From Streptomyces xanthophaeus (lineage in GTDB: Bacteria; Actinomycetota; Actinomycetes; Streptomycetales; Streptomycetaceae), in the NCBI RefSeq assembly GCF_000725805.1, contig NZ_KL647133.1, forward strand, positions 124,001 to 188,000: 64,000 nt of DNA, in the 5' to 3' direction. Shown here piece after piece: positions 46,994 through 56,318 of this stretch. Both the position numbers and the translations under genes were made by a program. The stretch's first letter is position 1. Each line of letters begins with the position of its first letter. The notes below the pieces were generated by a model that did not search any database, was not told the DNA's origin, and was given only the letters and a program-made list of their open reading frames with translations.

Positions 46994-48726
46994 GCCACGG
47001 CACCACCACCGGGACGACGCCCCCCGGGGCGCAGACCGCCCCGCCGGCCGGACCCGCGACGGACACGGCTCCCGGGCCTGCCCCAACGCCCGCGCCCGCC
47101 TCCGCGCCCGCCCCCGCCAAGGGGTCGGTGCTGCGCAGCGGCGCCCTCATGGCGGCCGGTTCCGTCGTCTCCCGCGCCACCGGCTTCGTCCGCTCCGCCG
47201 TCGTCGTCGCCGCCCTGGGCACCGGACTGCTCGGCGACAGCTACGCCGTCGCCAACACCGTCCCGAACATCCTGTACATGCTGCTCGTCGGCGGCGCGCT
47301 CAACGCCGTCTTCGTACCCGAGCTGGTCCGGGCCGCCAAGGAACACGCCGACGGCGGCTCCGCCTACACCGACCGGCTGCTGACCGCCTGCACGGCCGCC
47401 CTCCTCGCGCTCACCGCCGTGGCGGTCCTCGCGGCCCCGCTGATCGTCGCCACCTACACCGACTACGAGGGGGCCCAGGCGAGCACCACGACGGCCCTGG
47501 CCCGCTACTGCCTGCCGCAGATCCTCTTCTACGGGCTGTTCACCCTGCTCGGTCAGGTGCTGAACGCCCGCGGCCGGTTCGGCGCGATGATGTGGACCCC
47601 GGTCCTCAACAACTTCGTGATCATCGCGGTCTTCGGGCTCTTCCTCTACGTCTCCCACGACGCCGCCGACGGCCTGACCGCCGCCGAGACCCGCCTCCTC
47701 GGCATCGGCACCACCGCGGGCATCGTCCTCCAGGCCCTCGCCCTGATCCCCTCGCTGCGCGCCGCCCGCTTCCGCTGGCGCCCCCGCTTCGACTGGCGCG
47801 GCAGCGGCCTCGGCCGTCCGCTGCGCAACGCGGGCTGGCTGGTCATGCTCGTCTTCACCAACCAGATCGCCTACTGGGTCGTCACCCGGCTCTCCACGAC
47901 CACCGGGGCGCAGGCCGACGCAGCGGGCCTCGCGGGCGCCGGCTACACCGCCTACAGCAACGCCTACCAGCTGTGGATCGTCCCCCAGGGCATCATCACC
48001 GTCTCGCTCGTCACGGCCCTGATGCCCCGGATGAGCGCGTCCGCCGCCGAAGGCGACCTCGCCACCGTGCGCCGGGAGCTGTCGTACGCGCTGCGCTCCA
48101 GCGCCGCCCTCGTCGTGCCCGCCGCCACCGTCTTCGCCGCCCTCGCCCCCTGGGTCATGGGCAGCGTCTTCGAGTACGGCCGCACCACCGCCGCGGACAT
48201 CGAGGTCATGGCGGGCATGCTCATCGCCTTCGCCCCCGGCCTGATCGCCTTCTCCGCGCAGTACGTGCTCTCGCGCGGCTTCTACGCCCTCTCCGACACC
48301 CGCACCCCCTTCTTCCTCAACCTGGTCATCGCCGGGCTGAACGCCGGGCTGTCCGCCGCCGCGTACTTCCTGCTGTCCCCCCGCTGGGCGGTCACCGGCA
48401 TGGCCGCGGCCTCCTCCGTCGCCTTCACCGCGGGCGCGGCCGTGACCGCGTACACCCTCGCCCGCCGGCTCGGCCCCCGCACGGGTACCCGCAGCGAACG
48501 CCGCACGACGGCCGTACGGACCCACCTGCGGCTCCTGGCCGCCTGCGTTCCCGCGGCCGCCGCCGGATACGGGGCCGCCCTCGCAGCCGACCGCTTCGGC
48601 AACTTCGCCGCCGCCGGGACGGGAACCGTGGCGATCGCCCTGGTCGTCGTCCTCCTCGCCGGACCGCTGCGCCTGACGGAGATCACCGGCCTGCTTCAAT
48701 CCCTGCGGCGCAAGACCGGCCGTTAG
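46990..48726 (+). CDS. murJ: MurJ/MviN-type lipid II flippase paralogue
   Basis: 578 residues: a 45-residue proline/alanine-rich N-terminus, then about 14 membrane helices with SGALMAAGSVVSRATGFVRSAVVVAALG, NTVPNILYMLLVGGALNAVFVPELVRA and GQVLNARGRFGAMMWTPVLNN. This fits a MurJ of the MOP superfamily. Streptomyces usually carry another MurJ near the replication origin; this one is coupled to a FemAB-like enzyme, so it may be specialised. The GTG start overlaps the upstream stop by 4 bases. Confidence 0.88.
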   Translation: MSHGTTTGTTPPGAQTAPPAGPATDTAPGPAPTPAPASAPAPAKGSVLRSGALMAAGSVVSRATGFVRSAVVVAALGTGLLGDSYAVANTVPNILYMLLVGGALNAVFVPELVRAAKEHADGGSAYTDRLLTACTAALLALTAVAVLAAPLIVATYTDYEGAQASTTTALARYCLPQILFYGLFTLLGQVLNARGRFGAMMWTPVLNNFVIIAVFGLFLYVSHDAADGLTAAETRLLGIGTTAGIVLQALALIPSLRAARFRWRPRFDWRGSGLGRPLRNAGWLVMLVFTNQIAYWVVTRLSTTTGAQADAAGLAGAGYTAYSNAYQLWIVPQGIITVSLVTALMPRMSASAAEGDLATVRRELSYALRSSAALVVPAATVFAALAPWVMGSVFEYGRTTAADIEVMAGMLIAFAPGLIAFSAQYVLSRGFYALSDTRTPFFLNLVIAGLNAGLSAAAYFLLSPRWAVTGMAAASSVAFTAGAAVTAYTLARRLGPRTGTRSERRTTAVRTHLRLLAACVPAAAAGYGAALAADRFGNFAAAGTGTVAIALVVVLLAGPLRLTEITGLLQSLRRKTGR

Positions 48727-48765
48727 GACGAGGAAACGCACGATCGACCCTGGGACGCTGACCCG

Positions 48766-49449
48766 ATGCCACGCATACTCCTGATCGAGGACGACCCTTC
48801 CATCCGGGAAGGGGTCGGCCTCGGCCTGCGCCGCCGCGGCCACGAGGTGAGTGCCGCGGAGACCGGCGAGGAGGGCCTCGTCCTGATGGGGAGCTTCCGC
48901 CCCGAACTCGTCCTGCTCGACCTGATGCTGCCGGGGATGAACGGCGTCCAGGTCTGCCGCCGGATCCGGGACGCCAGCGAGGTGCCGATCATCATGCTCA
49001 CCGCGCGCGGCGACGACTTCGACATAGTCGTCGGCCTCGAAGCCGGCGCCGACGACTACATCGTCAAACCCGCCCGCACCGAGGTCATCGAGGCCCGCGT
49101 CAGGGCCGTCCTGCGGCGCCTGCACGACCCGGTCGGCGGCCGGCCCGGGGTCGAGCACCACGGAGAGCTGGCCATCGACCGCTCGGGACTGACCGTCGCC
49201 AAGAGCGGCGAACGCGTCCCCCTCGCCCCCAGCGAGATCAAGCTCCTGCTCCACCTGTCCGCCTCACCGGAACAGGTCTTCTCCCGCCAACAGCTCCTCG
49301 AATACGTGTGGGACCACAGCTACCACGCCGACGCCCGGCTGGTCGACGCGTGCGTGCGCCGCCTGCGCCTGAAGGTGGAGGACCCCGAGGGCAGCCCCCG
49401 CTACATCCAGACGGTGCGGGGCTTCGGCTACCGCTTCGGCCCGCTGTAG
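48766..49449 (+). CDS. OmpR-family response regulator
   Basis: 227 residues. Receiver with E8-D9-D10, phospho-acceptor Asp52 (VLLDLMLPGMNG), T in MLTARGDD, lysine in YIVKPART; C-terminal winged helix (LTVAKSGERVPLAPSEIKLLLHL, VWDHSYHADARLVDACVRRLRLKVE, TVRGFGYRF). First gene of a regulator-kinase-lipoprotein operon. Confidence 0.93.
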   Translation: MPRILLIEDDPSIREGVGLGLRRRGHEVSAAETGEEGLVLMGSFRPELVLLDLMLPGMNGVQVCRRIRDASEVPIIMLTARGDDFDIVVGLEAGADDYIVKPARTEVIEARVRAVLRRLHDPVGGRPGVEHHGELAIDRSGLTVAKSGERVPLAPSEIKLLLHLSASPEQVFSRQQLLEYVWDHSYHADARLVDACVRRLRLKVEDPEGSPRYIQTVRGFGYRFGPL

Positions 49450-49459
49450 GGGGCCGGAC

Positions 49460-50908
49460 ATGAGACGCATCGCACCGCTCGGACTGCGCACCCGCCTGAT
49501 CGCGGCCTTCCTGCTCGTCGCCGCGATCAGCGCGGTGTCCACGGCCGCCCTCACCTACCAGAAGGCGCGCAACGCGATCCTCACGCAGAGCCAGGACACG
49601 GCCGTCAGCACGCTGCGCGACCTGATCGACTCCAAGGCCTTCCGCGTCCCCATGGACCAGGAGACCCTCCAGGCCGTCGTCACCGATCTCGCCAAGCGCG
49701 GCAAACCGCACCCGTGGGGGGTGTTCGCCGAGTACGGGGACCTGCACGCCGTCTCCAACACGACCCCGGTCACATCCGACGTGGTCACCGATCAGCTCCG
49801 CCGGCAGGTCACCGCCAATCCGCACGGCGCCTTCCAGCGGGTGGAGGCGGACGGGGACCCGTACCTCACCATCGGCATGCCGGCCGTCTTCACCCACAAG
49901 GAACTCCGGGAACCCACCGGCCTCGTCTTCTACGCCCTGATGCCGCTGACCTCCGAGCGGGACACCGTCGACGCCATGGTCGACGCCGCCAAACAGGGCG
50001 CCGTCCCCGGTCTCGCCATCGCCGTGATCCCCGCCCTGCTCGCCGCCCGCGGGGTGCTCCGTCCGGTCCGGGACATGCGCCGCGCCGCGCAGCGCCTCGG
50101 CCGGGGCCACCTCGACACCCGCATCGAGGTCCGCGGCGCCGACGAGCTCGCCGGCCTCGCCCGCACCTTCAACGAGACCGCCCGCGCCCTCGAACAGTCG
50201 GTGAGCGAACTCCGGGACGCAGAGGTCCGGGCCCGCCGCTTCGCCGCCGACGTCTCGCACGAACTGCGCACCCCGCTGGCCGGGATGCTCGCCGTCACCG
50301 AGGTCCTCGACGAGGACGCCGCCCACCTCGACCCCGACACCGCGAAGGCCCTGCGGCTGATCAGCGCCGAGACGGGCAAGCTCGCCGTCCTCGTCGAGGA
50401 CCTGATGGAGATATCGCGCTTCGACGCCCGCGCCGCCGAACTCAACCTGGACGACGTGGACATCGCCGTCGCCGTCACCAAGACCCTCGAACGCCGCCAC
50501 TGGGACGACGGACGGGTCACCACCCGGCTGCCGCACGAGGTCCGGGCCCGGCTCGACCCGCGCCGCTTCGACGTGGTCCTCGCCAACCTCGTCGGCAACG
50601 CCCTCAAGCACGGCGGCGCCCCCGTCACCGTCACCGTCGACGCCCGGCCCGGTCCGGAGGGGGAGGGGGAGCGGCTGCTGATCGAGGTCGCCGACAGCGG
50701 GCCCGGCATCGCCCCCGAGGTGCTGCCGCACATCTTCGACCGGTTCTTCAAGGCCGACGCCGCCCGTACCCGCTCCGCGGGCAGCGGCCTCGGCCTCGCC
50801 ATCACCCTGGAGAACGTCCGGCTGCACGGCGGCACCCTGCGGGCCGCGAACGGATCCGGCCGAGGAGCCGTGTTCACCGTCGACATGCCCCTGGAGGCCC
50901 GCGCATGA
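49460..50908 (+). CDS. Sensor histidine kinase
   Basis: 482 residues: helix at 12-30, a ~140-residue external sensor domain, second helix near 180-200, HAMP, then HisKA with His267 (VSHELRTPLAG) and an ATPase domain (NLVGNALKHGG, DSGPGI, GSGLGLAI). Ends in ATGA overlap with the lipoprotein gene, which probably tunes its signal. Confidence 0.93.
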   Translation: MRRIAPLGLRTRLIAAFLLVAAISAVSTAALTYQKARNAILTQSQDTAVSTLRDLIDSKAFRVPMDQETLQAVVTDLAKRGKPHPWGVFAEYGDLHAVSNTTPVTSDVVTDQLRRQVTANPHGAFQRVEADGDPYLTIGMPAVFTHKELREPTGLVFYALMPLTSERDTVDAMVDAAKQGAVPGLAIAVIPALLAARGVLRPVRDMRRAAQRLGRGHLDTRIEVRGADELAGLARTFNETARALEQSVSELRDAEVRARRFAADVSHELRTPLAGMLAVTEVLDEDAAHLDPDTAKALRLISAETGKLAVLVEDLMEISRFDARAAELNLDDVDIAVAVTKTLERRHWDDGRVTTRLPHEVRARLDPRRFDVVLANLVGNALKHGGAPVTVTVDARPGPEGEGERLLIEVADSGPGIAPEVLPHIFDRFFKADAARTRSAGSGLGLAITLENVRLHGGTLRAANGSGRGAVFTVDMPLEARA

Positions 50909-51414
50909 CCCGGGTACGGACGGCCTCGTCCGTGGCCGCCGCCCTGCTGGGCCTGCTGACGGCCGGCTGCGGGATCAAGCCGACCGGCGTGATCGAGAGC
51001 GGGGCCGCGGCCTCCGTGGTCATCGGGCCGCGCGACCACTCCGGCCTCGTGTACTTCGTGACGCCGGACGGAAAGCTCGTCCCGTCGCCACAGGTGGACT
51101 CGCCGCCCTCGTCCCCCACCGGCACCCTGCTGCGGTTGCTCGCCGGCCCCGGACCGCAGGAGCGGGCCGCCGGGCTCGGCACCCGGCTGCCGGCCCTGGA
51201 GGGCAACGCCGGGGCGGTCGGCGTCACGTTCCCCGGCGAGGGCGTCGTCGACGTCAGGGTCCCTTTCAAGGTCCAGGAGCTGTCGCAGGTCGCCCGGCGC
51301 CAGCTGGTCTGCACGGCGGTGTCCGTCGCCGTGAACGAGAGCGGAACCGTCGACGTGATGCTGCGCGGCCCGGACTCCGCCTTCGCCGGGGAGCGCTGCG
51401 ACATCGGCCGCTGA
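50905..51414 (+). CDS. GerMN-domain lipoprotein
   Basis: 169 residues; lipobox LTAGC at ~22, then a GerMN-like domain (HSGLVYFVTPDGKLVPSPQ, PTGTLLRLLAGPG, GVVDVRVPFKVQELSQVARRQLVCTAV). Lipoproteins of this kind follow two-component genes in actinomycetes, as LpqB follows MtrAB. Here the domain is single and shorter than LpqB. Overlaps the kinase stop. Confidence 0.85.
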   Translation: MTRVRTASSVAAALLGLLTAGCGIKPTGVIESGAAASVVIGPRDHSGLVYFVTPDGKLVPSPQVDSPPSSPTGTLLRLLAGPGPQERAAGLGTRLPALEGNAGAVGVTFPGEGVVDVRVPFKVQELSQVARRQLVCTAVSVAVNESGTVDVMLRGPDSAFAGERCDIGR

Positions 51415-51502
51415 ACACCCCGGCCGCCCAGGACACCCGGACTCCTCGACAGGCTCCGGACGCCCTCTTGCGGCCGGGGGTCGCCCACGCCACGGTGGGC
51501 CC

Positions 51503-52768
51503 ATGGACCACGAGGTTCCCGACGTCTTCGACCCCCGGATCTACGCCGAGGGCGTCCCGCACGCCCGCTACCGGCTGCTGCGCGCGCACCATCCCGTCGC
51601 CTGGCAGCCGGAACCGCAGGTCATGGGCTGGCCCGCCGGACCCGGCTTCTGGGCGGTCACCCGGCACGCCGACGTCGTACGGGTCCTGCGCGACCACCGC
51701 GCGTACTCCTCCTGGCTCGGGGCCACCCAGATCCGCGACCCCGACCCCGCCGACCTGCCCTTCCTGCGCCGCACCATGCTCAACCAGGACCCGGCCGCAG
51801 CCCTCGGGGAGCACGGCCGGCTGCGCCGCCTGGTCGCCCGCGCCTTCACCCCCGCCCGCGTCGACGCCTTCGCCGGACGGGTACGGGAGCGGGCCCGCAC
51901 CCTGCTCGCCGCGGCGCGGGAACAGGCCGAGGACGGCGCCGCCGACCTCGTGCGGACCGTCACCGACGAGTACGCCCTGCTGAACCTCACCGATCTGCTG
52001 GGCGTCCCCGCCTCCGACCGCGCCCTGCTGCTGGAGTGGACCGTACGGATCATCGGCTACCAGGACCCCGAGGACGCCCCCGCGCCCCGCCTCGGCCCGG
52101 ACGGAGTTCCGCTGAACCCGCGCTCACCGGCCCTGCTCGGCGAGATGTTCGCGTACGCCCGGGAACTGGCCGCCCACAAGCTCGCGCACCCCGGCGACGA
52201 CGTGATGACGGCGCTGGCCCGGGCCGGGCTGGACCCGGCCGAGCTGGAGATGTTCTTCTTCCTGCTCACCGTCGCGGGCAACGACACCGTGCGCAGCGCC
52301 GCCCCGGGCGGACTGCTCGCACTGGCCGGTGAACCGCAGGCCTACCGGGAGCTCGCCGACGGCCGGGTCCCGGTGGCGACGGCCGTGGAGGAACTGCTGC
52401 GCGTCCACCCGCCGGTGCTCAGCTTCCGGCGCACGGCCGCCGCCGACACCGAGCTGGCGGGGCAGCGGATCCGGGCCGGGGACAAGGTGGTGGTGTTCCA
52501 CGCCGCCGCCAACCACGACGAACGCGTCTTCACCGCCCCCGAACGCCTGGCCCTGGACCGCACGCCCAATCCGCACGTCTCCTTCGGGGACGGCCCGCAC
52601 GTCTGCCTCGGCGCCCACTTCGCCCGGCTCCAGCTGCGCACCCTCCACGAGGAGTGGATCCGCCTGATGCCCGCGCCCGAACTGGCGGGCCCGCCGCGCC
52701 GGCTGGTGTCCAACTTCATCAACGGGATCACGCGTCTGCCGCTACGGGTGTCCGGGCCGCGGCGCTGA
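51503..52768 (+). CDS. Cytochrome P450
   Basis: 421 residues. I-helix AGNDTVRSA (oxygen-activating threonine), K-helix EELLR, and the heme loop FGDGPHVCLGAHFARLQL with the cysteine ligand. A soluble bacterial P450 of unknown substrate; no ferredoxin or biosynthetic genes adjoin. Its last 41 bases overlap the end of the convergent membrane gene. Confidence 0.93.
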   Translation: MDHEVPDVFDPRIYAEGVPHARYRLLRAHHPVAWQPEPQVMGWPAGPGFWAVTRHADVVRVLRDHRAYSSWLGATQIRDPDPADLPFLRRTMLNQDPAAALGEHGRLRRLVARAFTPARVDAFAGRVRERARTLLAAAREQAEDGAADLVRTVTDEYALLNLTDLLGVPASDRALLLEWTVRIIGYQDPEDAPAPRLGPDGVPLNPRSPALLGEMFAYARELAAHKLAHPGDDVMTALARAGLDPAELEMFFFLLTVAGNDTVRSAAPGGLLALAGEPQAYRELADGRVPVATAVEELLRVHPPVLSFRRTAAADTELAGQRIRAGDKVVVFHAAANHDERVFTAPERLALDRTPNPHVSFGDGPHVCLGAHFARLQLRTLHEEWIRLMPAPELAGPPRRLVSNFINGITRLPLRVSGPRR

Positions 52769-53453
52769 CGTCGGCGACCAGCTCGGTCACGTCGGGCCCG
52801 TAGGCGTCGGAGTTGATCACCTTCAGGACGACGCAGAAGGAGTCCCGGCCGTAGGTGCGGGCCAGCCGCTCGTGGTGTTTGGCCAGGTAACGGGCGGCGG
52901 CCTGGTTGCTGTTCGCGGTCTGCCCCGACAGCAGGAACACCGGCCGCGAGGCCCGGCCGGCGGTCAGCCGCGCCAGCAGCACGTACTCCGTCTGCCCCTT
53001 CTCCCACCGGTACGTCTCCCCGCCGACCTTGATCGAGCCCCGGTCCGGACCGCGCTCGCTGTTCGTGTCGACGCGGACCCCCGGCAGCATGGAGGAGAGG
53101 TGCGCCGTGGTCCGGGCGTTGGAGACGGGTCCTCCCACGCAGAACTCGGCCCGTTCGCCGAAGCCCTGGCGGGCCGCGTCGTGGGTGACGATCTGCACGG
53201 TCGCCCCGCAGTCCTTGATCAGGGCGGATATCTCCAGCAGGGCGAAGGCGTCGTTGCGGTGCAGCGAGGAATCGGTGCCGCCCATCTGCCGGTTGACCAC
53301 GAACAGGCAGTCGGATCCGGTGGGCAGGCCGAGGAAGGCCTGCTTGCGGCGGAGCGCGCGCCGCCAGAGGTAGGTACGGGAGAACCAGCCGAACCCTCCA
53401 CTGAGTGCGGTGGCCACCACCCCGAGCACGATGTTGCGCACGTCGTCGTTCAT
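52728..53453 (-). CDS. Membrane-anchored protein of unknown function
   Basis: 241 residues. N-terminal helix (IVLGVVATALSGGFGWFSRTYLW), then a soluble alpha-beta domain beginning FLGLPTGSDCLFVVNRQMGGTDSSLHRNDAFALLEISALIKDCGATVQIVTHD. This resembles a conserved Streptomyces family without assigned function. The ATG giving MNDDVRN was chosen; an upstream in-frame extension is unlikely. It converges on the P450 with a 41-base tail-to-tail overlap. Confidence 0.8.
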   Translation of the reverse strand: MNDDVRNIVLGVVATALSGGFGWFSRTYLWRRALRRKQAFLGLPTGSDCLFVVNRQMGGTDSSLHRNDAFALLEISALIKDCGATVQIVTHDAARQGFGERAEFCVGGPVSNARTTAHLSSMLPGVRVDTNSERGPDRGSIKVGGETYRWEKGQTEYVLLARLTAGRASRPVFLLSGQTANSNQAAARYLAKHHERLARTYGRDSFCVVLKVINSDAYGPDVTELVADVSAAARTPVAADA

Positions 53454-53682
53454 GCGCCGGATGCTAGGGCATGATCCGCACGGGGTCAGCCCCACAACAG
53501 GGGCCGCGGCCGTGCCTGTTCACCCGCGGCGGGTCCCGGGCGGGGTCCTGGCCAGGGCAGGGGCGCCGACCGGCCGGGCGGGGGTGCGGGATCACCCGGA
53601 GGGGGACGGCGCGGGGCGGTCCACTGCCGGGGCGGCGGGGTGGCCGCTAGGCTCGGCGCACGCTGCCGACCGGAGGTCCTCC

Positions 53683-55482
53683 ATGCACCGTCCTGCCGCC
53701 CGCACGTTACCGCTGCTCGCCCTCGCCGGTGCGCTCGTCGCCACCGGCGCGGCCGCGCCGCCGTCGGCCGCGCCGCCCCCGGCCAAGGTCCCGGTGGCCG
53801 TGGGCTACGGCGGGGCCGTCGCCAGTGTCGACGCCGACGCCTCCGCCGCGGGGATCGCCGTCCTGCGCTCCGGTGGCAACGCCGTGGACGCGGCCGTCGC
53901 GACCGCCGCGGCGCTCGGGGTCACCGAGCCGTACTCGGCGGGCATCGGGGGCGGCGGCTACTTCGTCCACTACGACGCCGCCTCCCGGCGGGTGCAGACC
54001 ATCGACGGCCGCGAGACCGCCCCGGCGACGGCCACCGCCGGCCTCTTCCAGGAGAACGGACTGCCCATCCCCTTCGAGGAGGGCCAGACCAGCGGCCTCG
54101 GCGTCGGGGTCCCGGGCACCCCCGCCACCTGGAAGAGCGCCCTCGACGCCTGGGGCACCCGGCCGCTGCGCGAACTGCTGGAGCCCGCCGAGAAGCTGGC
54201 CCGCAAGGGCTTCACCGTGGACGCGACCTTCCGCGCCCAGACGGCGGCCAACGAGGCCCGGTTCCGGGACTTCCCGGCCACCTCCAAGCTGTTCCTGCCG
54301 GGCGGCGCCCTGCCGGTGGTCGGCTCCACCTTCAAGAACCCCGACCTCGCCGCGACCTACGCGGAACTCGGCCGCAAGGGCACCGGCGCGCTCTACCGCG
54401 GCCCGATCGCCGAGGACATCGTCCGGACCGTCCGCAAGCCCCCGGTCGACCCCGCCGCCACCCGCAAGGTCCGCCCCGGCGACCTGACCGCCGCGGACCT
54501 GCGCGCCTATGAGACCAAGCGGCAGGCGCCCACCCGGATCGGCTACCGGGGCCTGGACGTCTACAGCATGGCGCCGTCCTCCTCGGGCGGAACCACCGTC
54601 GGCGAGGCGCTGAACATCCTGGAGCGCACCGACCTCGGAGCCCTCTCCGAGACCCAGTACCTGCACCGCTTCATCGAGGCCTCGCGGATCTCCTTCGCCG
54701 ACCGGGGCCGCTGGGTCGGCGACCCGGCCGCCGAGGACGTGCCGACCCGGGAGCTGCTCTCCCAGCGGTTCGCCGACGCCCGCGCCTGCCTGATCTCCCC
54801 GGACCGCGCGCTGACCAGCCCGCTGGCCCCCGGCGACCCGCGCAACCCGGCGCCGTGCGCCACGACCGGGCAGGCCGCACCCACCACCTACGAGGGGGAG
54901 AACACCACGCACCTGACGGTCGCCGACCGCTGGGGCAACGTGGTCTCCTACACCCTGACCATCGAGTCCACGGGCGGCAGCGCGATCACCGTGCCCCGCC
55001 GGGGCTTCCTGCTCAACAACGAGCTGACCGACTTCTCCTTCGCGCCCGCCGCCCCCGGGGTCCCGGACCCGAACCTGCCCGGTCCCGGCAAGCGGCCGCG
55101 TTCCTCCATGTCGCCGACCATCGTCCTGGAGGACGGGCGGCCCGTCCTGGCGGTGGGCTCCCCGGGCGGTGCCACCATCATCACCACGGTGCTCCAGACC
55201 CTGACCGGCCACGTGGACCGCGGTCTTCCGCTGGTCGACGCGATCGCCGCGCCCCGGGCCAGCCAGCGCAACCAGACCACCACCGAGCTGGAGCCGGGGC
55301 TGTGGAACAGCCCGCTGCGCGCCGAACTGGAGGCCATCGGCCACGGGTTCCGGCAGAACCCGGAGATCGGCGCGGCCACCGGTGTCCAGCGGCTGCCCGA
55401 CGGGCGCTGGCTGGCCGCGGCGGAGACCAGCCGGCGGGGCGGCGGCTCGGCGATGGTCGTCCACCCCCGCGGCACGCCGTAG
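53683..55482 (+). CDS. ggt: Gamma-glutamyltransferase, secreted
   Basis: 599 residues. Signal peptide 1-25; Ntn-hydrolase family T3. The large-subunit motifs SGGNAVDAAVATAAALGVTEPYSAGIGGGGYFV and the self-cleavage threonine in EGENTTHLTVADRWGN are present, followed by the oxyanion GG (VGSPGGATIITTVLQTL). The product autoprocesses and cleaves gamma-glutamyl bonds of glutathione-like or polyglutamate compounds. CGGAGG precedes the ATG; converges on map with a 3-base gap. Confidence 0.93.
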   Translation: MHRPAARTLPLLALAGALVATGAAAPPSAAPPPAKVPVAVGYGGAVASVDADASAAGIAVLRSGGNAVDAAVATAAALGVTEPYSAGIGGGGYFVHYDAASRRVQTIDGRETAPATATAGLFQENGLPIPFEEGQTSGLGVGVPGTPATWKSALDAWGTRPLRELLEPAEKLARKGFTVDATFRAQTAANEARFRDFPATSKLFLPGGALPVVGSTFKNPDLAATYAELGRKGTGALYRGPIAEDIVRTVRKPPVDPAATRKVRPGDLTAADLRAYETKRQAPTRIGYRGLDVYSMAPSSSGGTTVGEALNILERTDLGALSETQYLHRFIEASRISFADRGRWVGDPAAEDVPTRELLSQRFADARACLISPDRALTSPLAPGDPRNPAPCATTGQAAPTTYEGENTTHLTVADRWGNVVSYTLTIESTGGSAITVPRRGFLLNNELTDFSFAPAAPGVPDPNLPGPGKRPRSSMSPTIVLEDGRPVLAVGSPGGATIITTVLQTLTGHVDRGLPLVDAIAAPRASQRNQTTTELEPGLWNSPLRAELEAIGHGFRQNPEIGAATGVQRLPDGRWLAAAETSRRGGGSAMVVHPRGTP

Positions 55483-55485
55483 GGG

Positions 55486-56253
55486 TCACAGGGCGGTGAG
55501 GATCCGGGGGCCGTCGGCGGTGATCGCGACCGTGTGCTCCGCATGGGCGGCGCGGCTGCCGTCGACGGTCCGCAGGGTCCAGCCGTCCGGGTCGCAGGTG
55601 TAGTCGTCGGTGCCGCCCGCCACCAGCATCGGCTCGATCGCGAGGACCATGCCGGCGCGCAGCTTCATCCCGCGTCCCGGCGGGCCCTCGTTGGGCACGC
55701 CCGGGTCCTCGTGCATGCTGCGGCCGATGCCGTGACCGCCGAAGCCGTCGGGGATGCCGTACCCGGCGGCGCGGCCGACCGTGCCGACCGCGTGGGCGAT
55801 GTCCCCGATCCGGTTGCCGACGACGGCGGCCGCGATGCCCGCGGCCAGGGCCGCCTCGGCCGTGGCGATGAGCCGCAGGTCGGCGGGGCGGGCCCGGCCG
55901 ACGGTGAAGCTGACCGCGGCGTCGCCGACCCAGCCGCCGAGCTTCGCCCCGCAGTCGATGCTGACCAGGTCGCCGTCGCGCAGGACGTGGTCGCCGGGGA
56001 TGCCGTGCACGATCGCGTCGTTGACCGAGGCGCAGATCACCGCGGGGAAGGGCACCGGGGCGAACCGCGGCCGGTAGCCGAGGAAGGGCGAGCTCGCCCC
56101 CGCCCCGCGGAGCACCTCGCGGGCCGCCGCGTCCAGTTCCCGCAGGGAGACGCCGACCTGAGCCCGGTCCCGTACGGCGGCCAGGGCATGGGCGACGACC
56201 CGTCCCGCGGCGCGCATCTTGTCGATCGACTGTTCTGTCTTGAGTTCCACCAT
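55486..56253 (-). CDS. map: Methionine aminopeptidase, type I
   Basis: 255 residues. Metal ligands in SIDCGAKLGGWVGDAAVSF (two Asp), HGIGRSMHEDP, AIEPMLVAGG and HAEHTVAI. Lacks an N-terminal extension. The ribosomal-protein-operon map is not nearby, so this is probably a second copy. No ribosome site precedes the ATG and a -10-like TATAGT lies about 7 bases upstream, so the mRNA may be leaderless. Divergent from an XRE regulator across a large palindrome. Confidence 0.92.
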   Translation of the reverse strand: MVELKTEQSIDKMRAAGRVVAHALAAVRDRAQVGVSLRELDAAAREVLRGAGASSPFLGYRPRFAPVPFPAVICASVNDAIVHGIPGDHVLRDGDLVSIDCGAKLGGWVGDAAVSFTVGRARPADLRLIATAEAALAAGIAAAVVGNRIGDIAHAVGTVGRAAGYGIPDGFGGHGIGRSMHEDPGVPNEGPPGRGMKLRAGMVLAIEPMLVAGGTDDYTCDPDGWTLRTVDGSRAAHAEHTVAITADGPRILTAL

Positions 56254-56254
56254 G

Positions 56255-56296
56255 CCAATAACTATACCGGTATAACTTTAACGGGATAGTTATTGG
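56255..56296. promoter_or_regulatory. 42-bp palindromic operator between map and the XRE gene
   Basis: Outer arms CCAATAACTAT (56255-56265) and ATAGTTATTGG (56286-56296) match perfectly. TATACCGGTATA (56263-56274) lies within, and TAAC-N6-GTTA on the right. The whole covers the probable -10 of map. Confidence 0.65.
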
Positions 56297-56318
56297 GGTG
56301 CGGGGGTAGGATGGGGGC

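Noticed and set aside
46957..49254. A 765-codon open frame on the minus strand opposite murJ and the response regulator
   Set aside because: It is rich in Gly/Glu/Asp with no domain, lies opposite well-supported genes, and is the usual antisense open frame of high-GC DNA.
48766..51414. Assignment as MtrA-MtrB-LpqB or AfsQ/Cse systems
   Set aside because: The lipoprotein is much shorter than LpqB and no sigma factor is adjacent; only a generic regulator-kinase-GerMN lipoprotein call is supported.
53707..55464. A 585-codon minus-strand frame opposite gamma-glutamyltransferase
   Set aside because: Gly/Gln/Val-rich low-complexity shadow; ggt motifs are intact on the plus strand.
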